Shown piece by piece: positions 1 through 9,606 of a stretch of 15,008 nucleotides of DNA (its first letter is position 1; each line of letters begins with the position of its first letter). Both the position numbers and the translations under genes were made by a program. The notes beneath the pieces are model-generated. The model was not told where the DNA came from and did not search any database. It saw only the letters and a program-made list of their open reading frames with translations. This DNA comes from Antrodiella citrinella (taxonomy: Eukaryota > Basidiomycota > Agaricomycetes > Polyporales > Steccherinaceae): the NCBI GenBank assembly GCA_004802725.1, contig SGPM01000504.1, positions 1 through 15,008 of the forward strand, in the 5' to 3' direction.

Positions 1-58
1 CGATCCTGGGTTTCGGTAGTTTCAGTCGAGAAGGGGATGTGAGGTTGCGAGAACCGAC

Positions 59-3042
59 CTCGATTTCCTGCTTCGCTTGTGCCTCTGCTGCATCACGATC
101 TTCCTGGGTCTGTAGCAGCAAACCGTTCTGCACTTCAAACTCTTCGTCGTACTGGTCCAAACGGTCTTGATACCTTTTGACCTCTTGCAGGAGCCTGTCA
201 TTCTGTCTGCCGAACACGCCGTTTTCCTCACGTAGTTCTTCTACTTCCTCGGACCGATGCTGCAGTGCTGCCTCAAGTGTGCTTACCTTCTGCTGCTCTG
301 CGTTCAAGCTGCTTTTCAAAGTTTCAGCCTGCTTCAAGGCGTCATCCTTTGAAATCCCAGATGTGAGAGAACACGCGGTTCAGAGACTATATGACCAACC
401 GTCCAAGCCTCTTTCTCAAATGAGTTGCTGGCATCCTTGAACCTGGCATCCTTAACGAAACAGTATCAGCACGGATTTCATCTCAGGACTGCTTCCGCTT
501 ACCTCCAGCTCCGTTATTTTCTCCAAGAGGGATTCATTGCGATTGTGAAGCAGATCGTTCTCCACCACCTTCTCTTGGAACCGCTCCGAAGCAATGTTCT
601 TGAGGGATTCCTGATTGAATTCGAAGGTTAGAACCTTGAAGGACTCGCAGATTCTAAGAATTCATGGAAAAGAACCCACGATGTCTCCATCCTTTGCATC
701 CAAAAGCCGTTGACATTCAGCCTGCAATCACGGCGACGTCAGTTCAACATGACGGTTATGCCCAATCTTTGAGCCCACCTGAAGCCCATCGCCTAGATCC
801 TAAAAGATGCTCAGGTAAACCGATGTGGGAGGTTGGTTGTTTAACATACCTGCAACCTACGTACTTCAGTCTCTGCCAAGGTTTTGTCAACACTAAGTTG
901 TTGACCGAGACGATCTGCTTCCTATTCCACCGTGGCTCATGAGTGGTTATCGAGCTGAAAGTAGGTCAAATTACCTCAATCCTAGCCTGCAAAGACCTCA
1001 TTGAAGCGTCTGTGGAAATTGCAGCAGTCTGAGGAAGTCAGTGTCAGGCTTTGACGTGATAATGGATTGCCAACCTCTAAGACATCCTTGGCTGACTGAA
1101 GATTGCTGAGCTCCTCTTCTGCCTCAATCAGCTTCTCCCCCACATGGGCTAGCTTCTCCTCCGCCTGGGTCAGCTTCTCTGTCACACGGGTCTGTCTCTC
1201 CTCCGCCTCGGCGGTCTTTGCGTTTGCCACCCTGAGTTCCTCTTGATGGGTCTGCAAAGATCTGAGAGGTGGCACTGAAGGGTGATCGGCGAAACACCTA
1301 CCAAATCGATTTGCACCCTCTCTTCTTGCGCCTCCTTGACCCTGTCAGAGAATTTCATCTACAAAAGGGATCAACCTACGATCAAAAAGTCAGGAAGTGG
1401 GAAGCAGCCTTACATTCATCGAACGAAGCGCCTCCAATTCCTTTGAGAGTTCATCCCGCTGAGCCTCTACATCGGACACATGCTGCTGCGTGAACTTGAG
1501 TGTTTTCTCCAGTTCGAGCTGTAGAATTTCCTGCTTAGCGCCTCTGCAGCAGAGCAAAAATCACGAGTAGACCTACGATTTGCTCGCTGACTAGTTGCCG
1601 ACTCTCCTAGAAAAATGGGTTACACAGTGCGTCAAGGGGGTTTCGAAGGCAGGGAGGTTGAGGTTTACATACCAAAGCCTCTTCTTTCTCTTTGCAAGCC
1701 GCGATGGCTTTGTTCTTCAGGTTCTGAATGGTGGTTTCGTTGGCGGCATCTAGGTTGGCTTGTTCCTGTGATATGGGAGCTTAGGGATGAGCTTGCATGT
1801 CCTAGGTCTGAATTCATGACTTACCACACTCCTCTGCTCAAAGCTGTCCTTGAGAGACTGGATGGTGTTGTTTGCCTCTTCCAAAAGAGACGCTCCGTGC
1901 GACGCATTGGCCTACAGGTGGGTGAGTTTCAGTGAGCCGGATGTTTTTGGGCGGCTTACCTCTTGGCCGGATTTGTACTCACGCAGATCCGTCACTTCCG
2001 ACCTCAAAGCATCTCGCTCTTCCACGGCGTCGTTCATGATCTCAGATACAGTCTGAAGGTCTTGGGCGTGTTTTGACGCGCTATTCTACAGGCGACGGCG
2101 CCAAAGGAAGCTCATGAGGGGAATCGGACCATAGCCATGCATATCTTACCTTGTAGCCCCCGATTTCTTTCTGAAGCTCAGTTACAGTATCCTCCAGGGT
2201 CTCAATAAGAATTGCTCTCTCGGCAGCCGTTCTCTGTTCATCAGGTGTGAGAGCATTCCATTGCAAGCGAGGCGGCGAGCCACGCACCGCAAGACCTGTT
2301 TTGTCTTCCTTGAGGCCTTGGATATCCGAGTGCAATTCGCTAATCTTCAGGACGTGCTCAACCTCAGCACGCTTCAGTGCCTGGAAAAGTATGAAATCGT
2401 AACCTGGAGGAGGAGCGGGCGGGGATTAAAAACTTACCTTGGAGATTTTTTCTGAGATTTTGACCTCAATAGTCTCCGCCCTCTCCTGTATGGTGAGTCA
2501 GGGGTCTGTACGGGAAACCTTTGTGGTCGTTCATTGCTTACTTCAAGATCTGCGACCCTCACGTTGGCTTTGTTTCGCTCGAACTATAAAACCGTGTCAG
2601 GTTCCGCGGCATAGGTAAGTGGGTTTGAAAATCGACTTTCCTCAAGTATCTGGACGGTTTCCTTCAACGAAACGACCTCATCCAGGAGATTGCGTGGTAT
2701 TTGTCGTGCCTTCTTGGCGGGGGGGTGATTCAAACCCTGCTGGTCGCTGTGAGGGCCTAACCTAGGCTGGGACCGCTCCGAGACCCCTTCCGTTTTGTCT
2801 AAGTGAGGGGCTTCTACTTCAGAAACCTGTCGAGGACGCTTGGCAGATGCTGATCCTGAGGCATGTGCCGTAGAACCCTGTCCATCCATGTCCTGATCTT
2901 CTTCAGCAGTCGATTCTGGCGCGGCAGTGGCGTTCTGGTGTTCGTGGTGTGCCGTAGCCGGAACGTCACTCATATCTGCATCTTCATCAAGTTGCCCGGT
3001 GTTGGGAGGGAACGCAATGGGTTCCGCAGACTCTGAATCCAT
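59..3042 (-). CDS. Intron-rich nuclear-type coiled-coil protein, 3' part beyond the left edge
   Basis: No enzymatic domain is recognised. I could splice 18 exons (about 685 residues): 3042-2641, 2583-2542, 2485-2438, 2380-2150, 2085-1960, 1911-1825, 1765-1673, 1606-1577, 1530-1414, 1358-1302, 1251-1075, 1028-975, 921-865, 799-779, 721-680, 634-503, 450-400 and 346-59, followed by an intron open at the left edge. Residues 1-134 are acidic and Ser/Ala-rich, with two NLS-like patches (AKRPRQ and PPAKKARQIPR). The rest is charged, Leu-spaced and heptad-like, so a long coiled coil is expected. ATG 3042 is chosen because an in-frame TGA lies just upstream. Every exon is a multiple of three and every intron is phase 0. 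The first intron has a GA instead of a GT donor. A candidate 5'UTR intron lies at 3162-3214. A nuclear scaffold or structural role is inference only. Exon boundaries are well constrained by frame, but some weak donors (GTTGGC, GTGGGT) could shift. Confidence -1.
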
Positions 3043-4167
3043 GAGAGACGTTTCGGAGAACCGTATCAACTGCAGGACGGTGCAGTTGCGTGCTGAACGC
3101 GTTCAGACGGCGAGTCGAGAAGAGTCTGAAGACAAAGACAAAGACCCAGGGATCTGATAAGCTGCAACGTGGTGATCAAAGGACGCCGGGTTTAAGATTG
3201 ATCGACGGACTCACCGAGGATGAGGTGGACGTTCATTTTGAACATCGCTTCCATGAACCACAGGATCGAGGGGAACATCGCCTGCGCCGTAACGTTGCCA
3301 CCTCAACTGGGAGCCCGCCGCCTCCCACGACGATCGCGACCGAAACGGAGGAGCACGCGGTAGGCTGGTTTCTGGCGCGTCTTCCGAACGCAGCGGGGGC
3401 CTCAGCTGCTCCGGGTCACGGCGATTCCACCCACTCAGAGTGCACCAATGACTCGGAGTTGGAAGGAAAAGCATCCTGAAGGCGGGATTCGGGTGGTTGC
3501 TCTTGCCGGTTCGTCTCGTCTCTGCGAGCGACGGGGGGAACACTCGTGGAGGCGTCGGTCGTTCCCATATCCAGCTTCTTTTGAAGCCTTCAACCTTCGG
3601 ACCGCCGAACTGCATCGGAACGAATGAGGGCGCCAGGGCGGTATCCCAATCTGGCCCCCGACGCGGGTTCGTAGCACGTGCCGTGCGCGTCGCGTCTCGC
3701 GTAATCGAAGAAGCGCTCTCTACGAGTTAAATATTCGGCTGACGCAGCCCTCCCTTTCTTCAACCGGTTGCTGCCAACCTCCGGTGCTCTTTTCGAGACC
3801 TTGCCAGGTCTTAATTTGAGTTCCCTGTGCTCGACACTGACTCCTTCAACCCTCACCCGTCTCTAGCCCTCGACAGACCCCTGCAAAACCCAATATTGCC
3901 TTTTGCCAGCCACGGTTCTTCCCCCCTCACACTCGCCTCCGACCGCCACTCCGTGCCACGTCGGGAATCTGCGGGGTCAACCACTTGCCACAACACCCCG
4001 CGTCACCCAGAGTACCGCACAATCCCCTCAAACCCGTGGCGACCCCTTCCTTTGAGCCCCCGCTGTTACCGCCTGCAACTGCTTTTATCAACAATCCCGA
4101 CCACTCAGCGCAGCGATTGACCCTCCCTTCCCGGGATCCGTCGTAGGAACGTCGCGAAGGAGGTGAC
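3043..4167. promoter_or_regulatory. Divergent intergenic region, GC-rich, content unresolved
   Basis: This 1.1-kb stretch separates the start of the minus-strand coiled-coil gene (ATG 3042) from the start of the plus-strand dioxygenase-like gene (ATG 4168), so both promoters should lie here. Open frames of up to about 130 codons exist on both strands between 3090 and 3860. None splices into a convincing protein, and high GC content favours chance open frames. On the minus strand, a GTGAGT donor at 3214 and a TTGCAG acceptor ending at 3162 define a plausible 53-nt intron in the 5'UTR of the coiled-coil gene. From about 3860 to 4130 the plus strand is C-rich and has no gene that I can support. 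Confidence -1.
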
Positions 4168-6262
4168 ATGGAGCGGGTCGGCGATTTGGGCGTCACGGTG
4201 AGCACGCCTCCGCATCACATACCTCCCTCATGCTGATGAACCACAGGAGCAGGATCGGACACCTGTCGTCGCTGCGGTTCGCGAGTCCTGCGATGCGGCG
4301 TTCCCCGCCTTTCGTCACCGGCGGCAGGGAGAGGAGCGCATATGCTCTCAGTTTGACATTGCCGGTCTCGCGTTTTCAAGACATGTCATCCAACCAGAAC
4401 ATGAGCTTCATAACCAAGACCCAGGGGTTCAGCAGCGCCTCCGGGTCGCTTTGGGGACGTCGAAGTCCCTTGGGCAAGCTCGGCGGGAGTTCTCACAACT
4501 CGCATCCGCGCGTACATTGGAAGGTCGAAAACGAAAGCAACAACCCGACGAAGACCCTGCCCCTGCGTCTCTCGTCCCGTACGACGTTCAGATGTAAGTT
4601 GATTCCGTCCCTTTCCCCAGTACACTGATGAACCCCATGGGTTAGCCCCCCTCCCAAGATGCCTGTGACGAAAAGGCTCCGGTTGCTTTCAGGAGGGATC
4701 CCCTACGACGACCCCCGATCAGCGTCGCCTCGGACCGCCAGCAGGAAGGAGCATTTAAAGGCAAAGAAGAAGCTCAAGAACAAGGCGAACCTCTCTGTCA
4801 AGTTCACCTCCCGGAAATCGGAGACCTACAGTGCCATGGGTTTTGAGGCGGAGGATCTTCGAATAGCCACGACGGGATGGAGTGGCGTCCGCCTGGGTAG
4901 AGACAGGGATGTGACACGTCTCTTTCGCAAATGGGAGTCGGGGGAGATCCTTGATGTGATTGCACACATGCAGTTTGTTCCTTTTCGCAACCCTCACCTG
5001 TGAGTTGATTTGCCTGCCTGCACTAGATCACCAAGCCACCACTGACACGCCAAAAGCACAGAGGGTTCTTTCGGCGCCCAACCTCACACCCACATTCGCG
5101 ATGCGAGCGCGCGACTCATCGGCATGAGAACAAGCATGCCAAAATTCATGGTGGAGAGGGTGAAGCCTTTGGGACCTAAGGCAGTGGAGCTTGTCGCCTC
5201 CACCTCCCTGAGTGAGAAATCAAGAAAGAGCAACAACCGAGGTCAGCATTACTTCTCCGTGTTTGGGGCCGATCAGAACAACAAGCAGGTAGAGGACCTC
5301 ATGATAAACCCTCAACAAAGCAGCTGACCATCTTCTCCACAGGCGATTGTCAGGACGGCCTTCCACCGCGACAACGAAGCTGCCTTCATTCGATTTTGGG
5401 ATGCTAACATGCAGGCAATCAAGTAAGCCCATCCTAATGCGTCGTCCCTTCCCCTTGCAAGATGGGCTGACATTTCATCAGCGACCATGCAAGCTCGGTG
5501 GTGAAGCTACACCACCCTGACCTTGCCGCTAGAATTGAACACGTCAACAAACGCATTGAGGACCGTTATGGGATGAAACCGGAGTTCGGTCTTTTCTGGA
5601 ACTTCTGCGTCAACGCACCGTTTCCAAAGGCCGGAGTGCAGGAGGTGGTATGCCGACCACACCTGGATTCAAAGAACGCGGCGATCATGCTGTGTGTGGT
5701 CCTGGTGTACTATGTTGGACCAGGTAAGTCAACCCTCCATCCACGCTCCTCCTCCTCCTCAACACCTCATGCGTCTCCTCTCCCCCACAGCACCACCTGG
5801 CAACAAAGAGAAGGTCTGGCTGGTTTTTTGGGAGGCTGGGATCGTCATCCAGGTACCCATTGGGGTGATGCTGACCTACCCCTCTGCCCTGATGCTACAT
5901 TTCAATGTCAAGATCGAAGGTGTGTCACCAACGTCATACCCTGCCTTCAGCAATTTGAGGCTCATGCTTTTTCAGACCACCAGCTGGTCGTCACGAAGAA
6001 TGGAGAACAGCCAACACCTCTCAACAGCACGCCTCTGCATGCCACGACTGAGGAGAACACCAGCGGCTCACGCTGTAGCATGGTCTGGTTCACGCAGGCA
6101 TCGATCTTCCAGGCCGCCGACCTCGCTGGACCAACGGTGGAGGCCACCAAGCAGATGGAAGCGGAAGCGCAGGGCAGGGCTCCTCGCAAGGAGCCTTACT
6201 TCCCTGTGACCTACGATGCCGCCTCTGCACTGGCCGCGAACTTCTTCCCCGTCCCATCTTAA
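4168..6262 (+). CDS. 2OG-Fe(II) dioxygenase-like (TET/JBP-like double-stranded beta-helix) protein
   Basis: Exons: 4168-4197, 4247-4593, 4646-4999, about 5062-5288, 5343-5422, 5482-5723, 5791-5919 and 5976-6262 (about 560 residues). ATG 4168 is the first ATG after an in-frame TAG. The N-terminal half is basic and Lys/Arg-rich (residues about 90-170), possibly DNA-binding or nuclear. The C-terminal half carries the fold. It has an HxD in CRPHLDSKN (His 5660-5662, Asp 5666-5668), then a strand with VFWEAGIVIQVP, a distal His in YPSALMLHFNVKI (5898-5900), and an Arg before MVWFTQASIF (6071-6073) that fits the 2OG carboxylate-binding position. The HxD-to-His spacing is about 57 residues. In the wider family these residues bind Fe(II) and 2-oxoglutarate; TET/JBP members oxidise pyrimidines in DNA. 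I recall close relatives as hypothetical proteins in agaricomycetes, and activity here is inferred. The join between exons 3 and 4 is one base out of frame with the best acceptor (after 5061), so there is a frameshift or an unusual splice. Confidence -1.
5746..5760. repeat. Short CTC trinucleotide microsatellite in an intron
   Basis: About five CTC units lie in the 67-nt intron 5724-5790 of the dioxygenase-like gene, just upstream of its acceptor. They contribute to a long pyrimidine tract. Confidence -1.
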
Positions 6263-6468
6263 GCTCGGCCAGCGCTGGCCAATGCTTGCGAGTAGCAAGA
6301 GGTGAAGAACCCACCCCCTTTTACACGGCTTCCATGCACCCTCCAATGCATCCAGCGATGTCGTTTACCCTCTCTTCACGCCGCTTCAATCATGGGGCTA
6401 CCGCTCCGCCTTGCCTTTTGTTTTCCTTATTTTTTATCTTGTGCCGCTTTCATGGACGCCTTCACCAT

Positions 6469-6504
6469 CCCCTCCGATCTTAACACCACCCCCTCCAATC
6501 TTAA
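6469..6504. repeat. Direct repeat, two 15-nt copies
   Basis: CCCCTCCGATCTTAA (6469-6483) recurs as CCCCTCCAATCTTAA (6490-6504), with one mismatch and a 21-nt period, in the pyrimidine-rich 3' flank of the dioxygenase-like gene. Confidence -1.
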
Positions 6505-6637
6505 TCCCTCTTGATTGCCCGTCTTGTGAACATTCTCTTCATTGCATGCTCACCCACTCACCCAAAAAAATCAAAAGCCATTGCACTAAATAACATATTC
6601 ATGTACTTATTTTAAGGGGTTCAATCCCTCTGCACCA

Positions 6638-6687
6638 ACTATGATACATTACACAGACCAGACCTCGACTATAATACATTACGCAGA
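6638..6687. repeat. Direct repeat, two 20-nt copies
   Basis: The 20-mer ACTATGATACATTACACAGA (6638-6657) recurs as ACTATAATACATTACGCAGA (6668-6687), with two mismatches and a 30-nt period, in the AT-rich part of the convergent intergenic region. The function is unknown. It could be a decayed tandem repeat or part of a small mobile element. Confidence -1.
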
Positions 6688-6793
6688 GAATGACGAATCC
6701 ACACCCTGCTGCCAGAGCTAAGGGTATAAGGATGGTTTAGATTAAAAAATGAACATTGAGAAAGATCAAGAGAGAACAAGAAAAACAGAGGTC

Positions 6794-8246
6794 CTAAACC
6801 CCATCAGGGTACAGCATGTCCCAGAGTCTGTTGAAGGCGTGGTCTGTGTCGGCAGCAGACATTGCATCCAAAGACTCAGGCCGGTCCTGGACAAACGCAC
6901 TCATACCCCATATGAAAGGATTCAGAGGCGTGTCTGGGAAGACCTCTTCATCTTGAAGAGCATTCGTCCGTTCCTGCATGGGGAGGCAGGGGATGGGTCT
7001 TTGGTGGATCTCCTCTTGACAGGTCGGGCAGCGAGGAGCAGATTGGGCATCCTTCTGCATCCAGAGCCCCTCCAGGCAACCCTGACAGAAGACGTGTCCG
7101 CAAGGTACTCTGTAAGAGCGATTCAGTAATGGGAAGGTGGCCATGAAAGGGATGACTTACACCCGAGGCCAACGACTCGTAAATCTGCAGAGCCTGCATT
7201 GAAGCGTCTCCTTCTCAGCCTCCCTCTCCAGCTCAAGGCGCCTCAGCCTTCCTTCCTGAAGGTCTTGAAGTGCATTCTTGGCACGCTGATGGGGTGAGCA
7301 GCTGAGGAAACGAGCCACGCACAACACAAAGCGACGTAACTTACGGAAAGCTTCTGACAGAGGGTCTCAACGTCAAGGTGCCTAAACTCGCTCGGACGGT
7401 AGCGTTCTCCTTTGTTGCGTAAAACGTCCTCGATGTCCGGGATTCCGTCATCTTCAGGCAGCTCCTTGGGAATCGTGGCGGCTTCAGACTCAGAGCCAAC
7501 CTGAAGACCTTCATCTAGGAGTAGCATTGGACCCCATCCATTCTGATAAACAAGGTGAGCACGACAAAGAGAAGGAAGCAAAACACTCGTACCTGAAATT
7601 GCCCATGAAAGGCATCAAAGTCCAATCTTTCCAGCCCACCAGGACCTTCATAATCCGGGAAAGCATCCTCAATGGCCTTGGTCAACACGTCGTCGCCTGG
7701 GATTGCAAAGGTCAAGGCTTCGGCACCAGGTGACGGTTCCAACACGGCCTCTTGTGTAGCAGAGGGTGAAGCAGGTCCCGCGGCGGGCTACAAAGTACAA
7801 CGTAAGCAGTCGAAGGACACCCTCAAGGACAGACGCACCTCAGACAACGTGGGGGACGTGGGGAGAGAAGGACCAGCCTTCTTTGGGATGCGAAGTTTGA
7901 AAGGAGCAGCCTTCGACCTGTGCAATGAGCGATGGGACCTCACGGTGTCGCACTTGGGCATCGCGGTCGGTGAGGCAGCAACGAATTCTGAAAGAGAGAT
8001 GGTAAAGGGTAAGGAGGACGCGTCGCAGAGTCAGAAGAAGACGTTTATACCCTGGGAAGCCGACCTGAAAACGCTGGAACGGCGCGATGCTGACTGCTTC
8101 CACCGCATGCCTGTGTATCCAAAGCCCGCAGACGATCGCGTTGATCTGGTGTTGATCGGAGGGTCCAGCCTCTGAAAAATCCGATGAAAGCTGAAGGTCG
8201 AAGCAAGGTGTGAGGTTGCGGAAAAGGATTGCCTCCGACCCGGCAT
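6794..8246 (-). CDS. RING-finger (C3HC4) protein, probable E3 ubiquitin ligase
   Basis: Exons: 8246-8051, 7987-7839, 7787-7593, 7542-7345, 7285-7161 and 7109-6794 (392 residues). The introns are 48-63 nt and join in frame throughout. The RING lies near residues 276-318, with Cys pairs CRLC, CGHVFCQGC and CPTC. The order is C-x2-C-x11-C-x-H-x2-C-x2-C-x15-C-x2-C, so all eight zinc ligands are present and one intron splits the domain. Just before it, residues of the KNALQDLQEGRLRRLELE type form a short helical or coiled-coil segment. The N-terminus is basic and Ser/Arg-rich. RING proteins of this class usually recruit E2 enzymes to ubiquitinate partners; the substrate is unknown. The start is uncertain. 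ATG 8246 needs a phase-compatible intron (8050-7988, donor GTATAA, acceptor with a strong pyrimidine tract). Without it, ATG 7961 gives 318 residues. Confidence -1.
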
Positions 8247-8715
8247 CCAGGTCAGGTTGTGCAGGTTTACCGCTGCAATCGATGTCAGAACTCAGGAGGA
8301 TTAAAAGCCAACATGAAAGTCATCGGTAGACACGATACCTTCAAAGAGAGGGTGCAGTGAGTGTAAGCACATCTCAGCGCTCAACGCGCGAGGCAACGAG
8401 GCGCGCGGGGCTACATCAACGGCACGGAGGCCCGGAGCCAGACCGCTGTGTGCATTCACAAAACGATGTGAAGAAATATCATGAAGGCTCAAAGACCACG
8501 GAGATCGTAGACCGTCCATGACATGTTTCGTGTTTCGGCGCTCACCGTTCAACCCCCTTCGACTGTCCAAGTCTCGTCTGTACAGTAGGTGTGGAAGTAT
8601 GTGGGGGTGACTATTTGGTGCTATTGTGCGTGCTCAAATCCCAGAGACCGTGGGTTTCGGCGTTTGGACTCTTTTCCTTGTGATAATTGAATCATAATCC
8701 TGTCAGAGAACATCT
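8247..8715. other. Upstream region of the RING gene, no gene seen
   Basis: This holds the probable promoter of the minus-strand RING gene, followed by the 3' flank of the transposase relic. A minus-strand open frame (8570-8301) has no recognisable features and begins at a site without context. I see no convincing terminal inverted repeat of the neighbouring transposon here by eye. Confidence -1.
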
Positions 8716-9606
8716 TCAGAAACCGTAAGCAATAGACTCACAAGGTCGATACCACCCATGAATCTTTAAAGGAGCGACGGCTGTGTATGTAGCCTCCCAG
8801 ATCAACGGATATCGGTCGCAAAAGCGACCTTCGGTTTTGCTGAGAACATCGTCCCGGTGCTCACATGCAAGCAACCAGGCCTTGATCGCAGAGAAGGCCT
8901 CTTCCATGGGATTGAGGTCAGGGAAATAGGTGGGTAGGATGATTCGCATACCCCTAGAAACAATGACAGCTAATTGCACGCGTAAAACTCTGACATGACG
9001 TATGAGCCTCAACCATCTCTCTAATACCCGGCACATGGTGAATACCAGCATTGTCGGTGTTCGGGGGTGGCCATGGCTGCTGCATTTGATCGAAAACGCC
9101 TTCAACAAACGTAGCAAACTCGGGGCCCTTGAATGAGCCGTTGAGAACCACCAAGCGAAGAACACCGTCGAGAGAGCATCGAATACCTGGCGCGCAATTT
9201 TGAGACGAGCCGACAAATAAAAACCGCTACTCACCGCTTGCCCCAAACGAAAAAAGTCCCGACGGCGCGAGCGCGTGCCGCAGGATAACCATTCGTATGG
9301 TCTCCGAAGCATGAGTCGATTGAAATGCGACTCATCTGCCAGTGGGAAGACGAGATGACATGGCTTGAAATCCTCACCAACGAGCATTCGGTACAACAGC
9401 GCATCATGGTCTTCGTTGCGTTCAATGGTGCGACGAGTGACCTGACAAACATTCGACCCAATAAGCAGCACACCTCTCGAAAAGGGCAAGATCATACTCG
9501 CCATTTTACGCGTGAAAACGCGACGACGAAGAGGACGGGATATCCTTTGTGACACACACAAACCGGATATCTCCGCCAGGTGCTCTTGCAGCTCGGTCAA
9601 CGACAT
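8716..9606 (-). pseudogene. Tc1/mariner-like DD34E transposase, inactivated
   Basis: A transposase of this type cuts and pastes its own element with a DDE/RNase H-fold catalytic core. The N-terminal part (RPDMSLTELQEHLAEISG, then SRPLRRRVFTRK) matches the linker region of fungal members. The first catalytic Asp is in ADESHFNR (codon 9334-9336), the second in TDNAGIHH (9053-9055), and the Glu in LPTYFPDLNPMEEAF (8902-8904), with 34 residues between the last two after removing an intron at 8999-8954. Damage is visible. After the GTGAGT intron 9234-9187 the frame does not continue: FFVWGKR-like and SLDGVLRLVVLNGSFKG segments lie in different frames. About four residues before the second Asp seem deleted. 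An intron with a GC donor (9501-9442) best restores the upstream frame. Family assignment is strong; activity is unlikely. Confidence -1.

Larger units (their letters stand above)
6263..6793. other. Convergent intergenic region
   Basis: This stretch lies between the stop codons of two converging genes (plus-strand stop at 6262, minus-strand stop at 6794), so it should hold both 3'UTRs and polyadenylation regions. The first 270 bases are pyrimidine-rich. From about 6550 the sequence becomes AT-rich. Small open frames on the plus strand (6286-6593) are low-complexity and lack codon structure; I do not call them genes. Two short direct repeats are listed separately. Confidence -1.

Noticed and set aside
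3090..3479. 129-codon plus-strand open frame upstream of the coiled-coil gene
   Set aside because: It is in GC-rich sequence where all frames are long, has no domain or splice partner, and is antisense to the probable 5'UTR.
6613..6636. tRNA-like T-arm (AGGGG TTCAATC CCTCT followed by TGCACCA)
   Set aside because: The T-arm pairs, but no matching 5' acceptor strand, D-arm or anticodon arm is found in the 70 bases upstream.
7672..8175. 167-codon open frame on the plus strand
   Set aside because: It lies opposite the exons of the RING gene, whose splice structure and zinc ligands are convincing; the plus-strand protein has no recognisable features.
8301..8570. 89-codon minus-strand open frame upstream of the RING gene
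   Set aside because: No phase-compatible splice to the RING gene was found and there is no recognisable domain.
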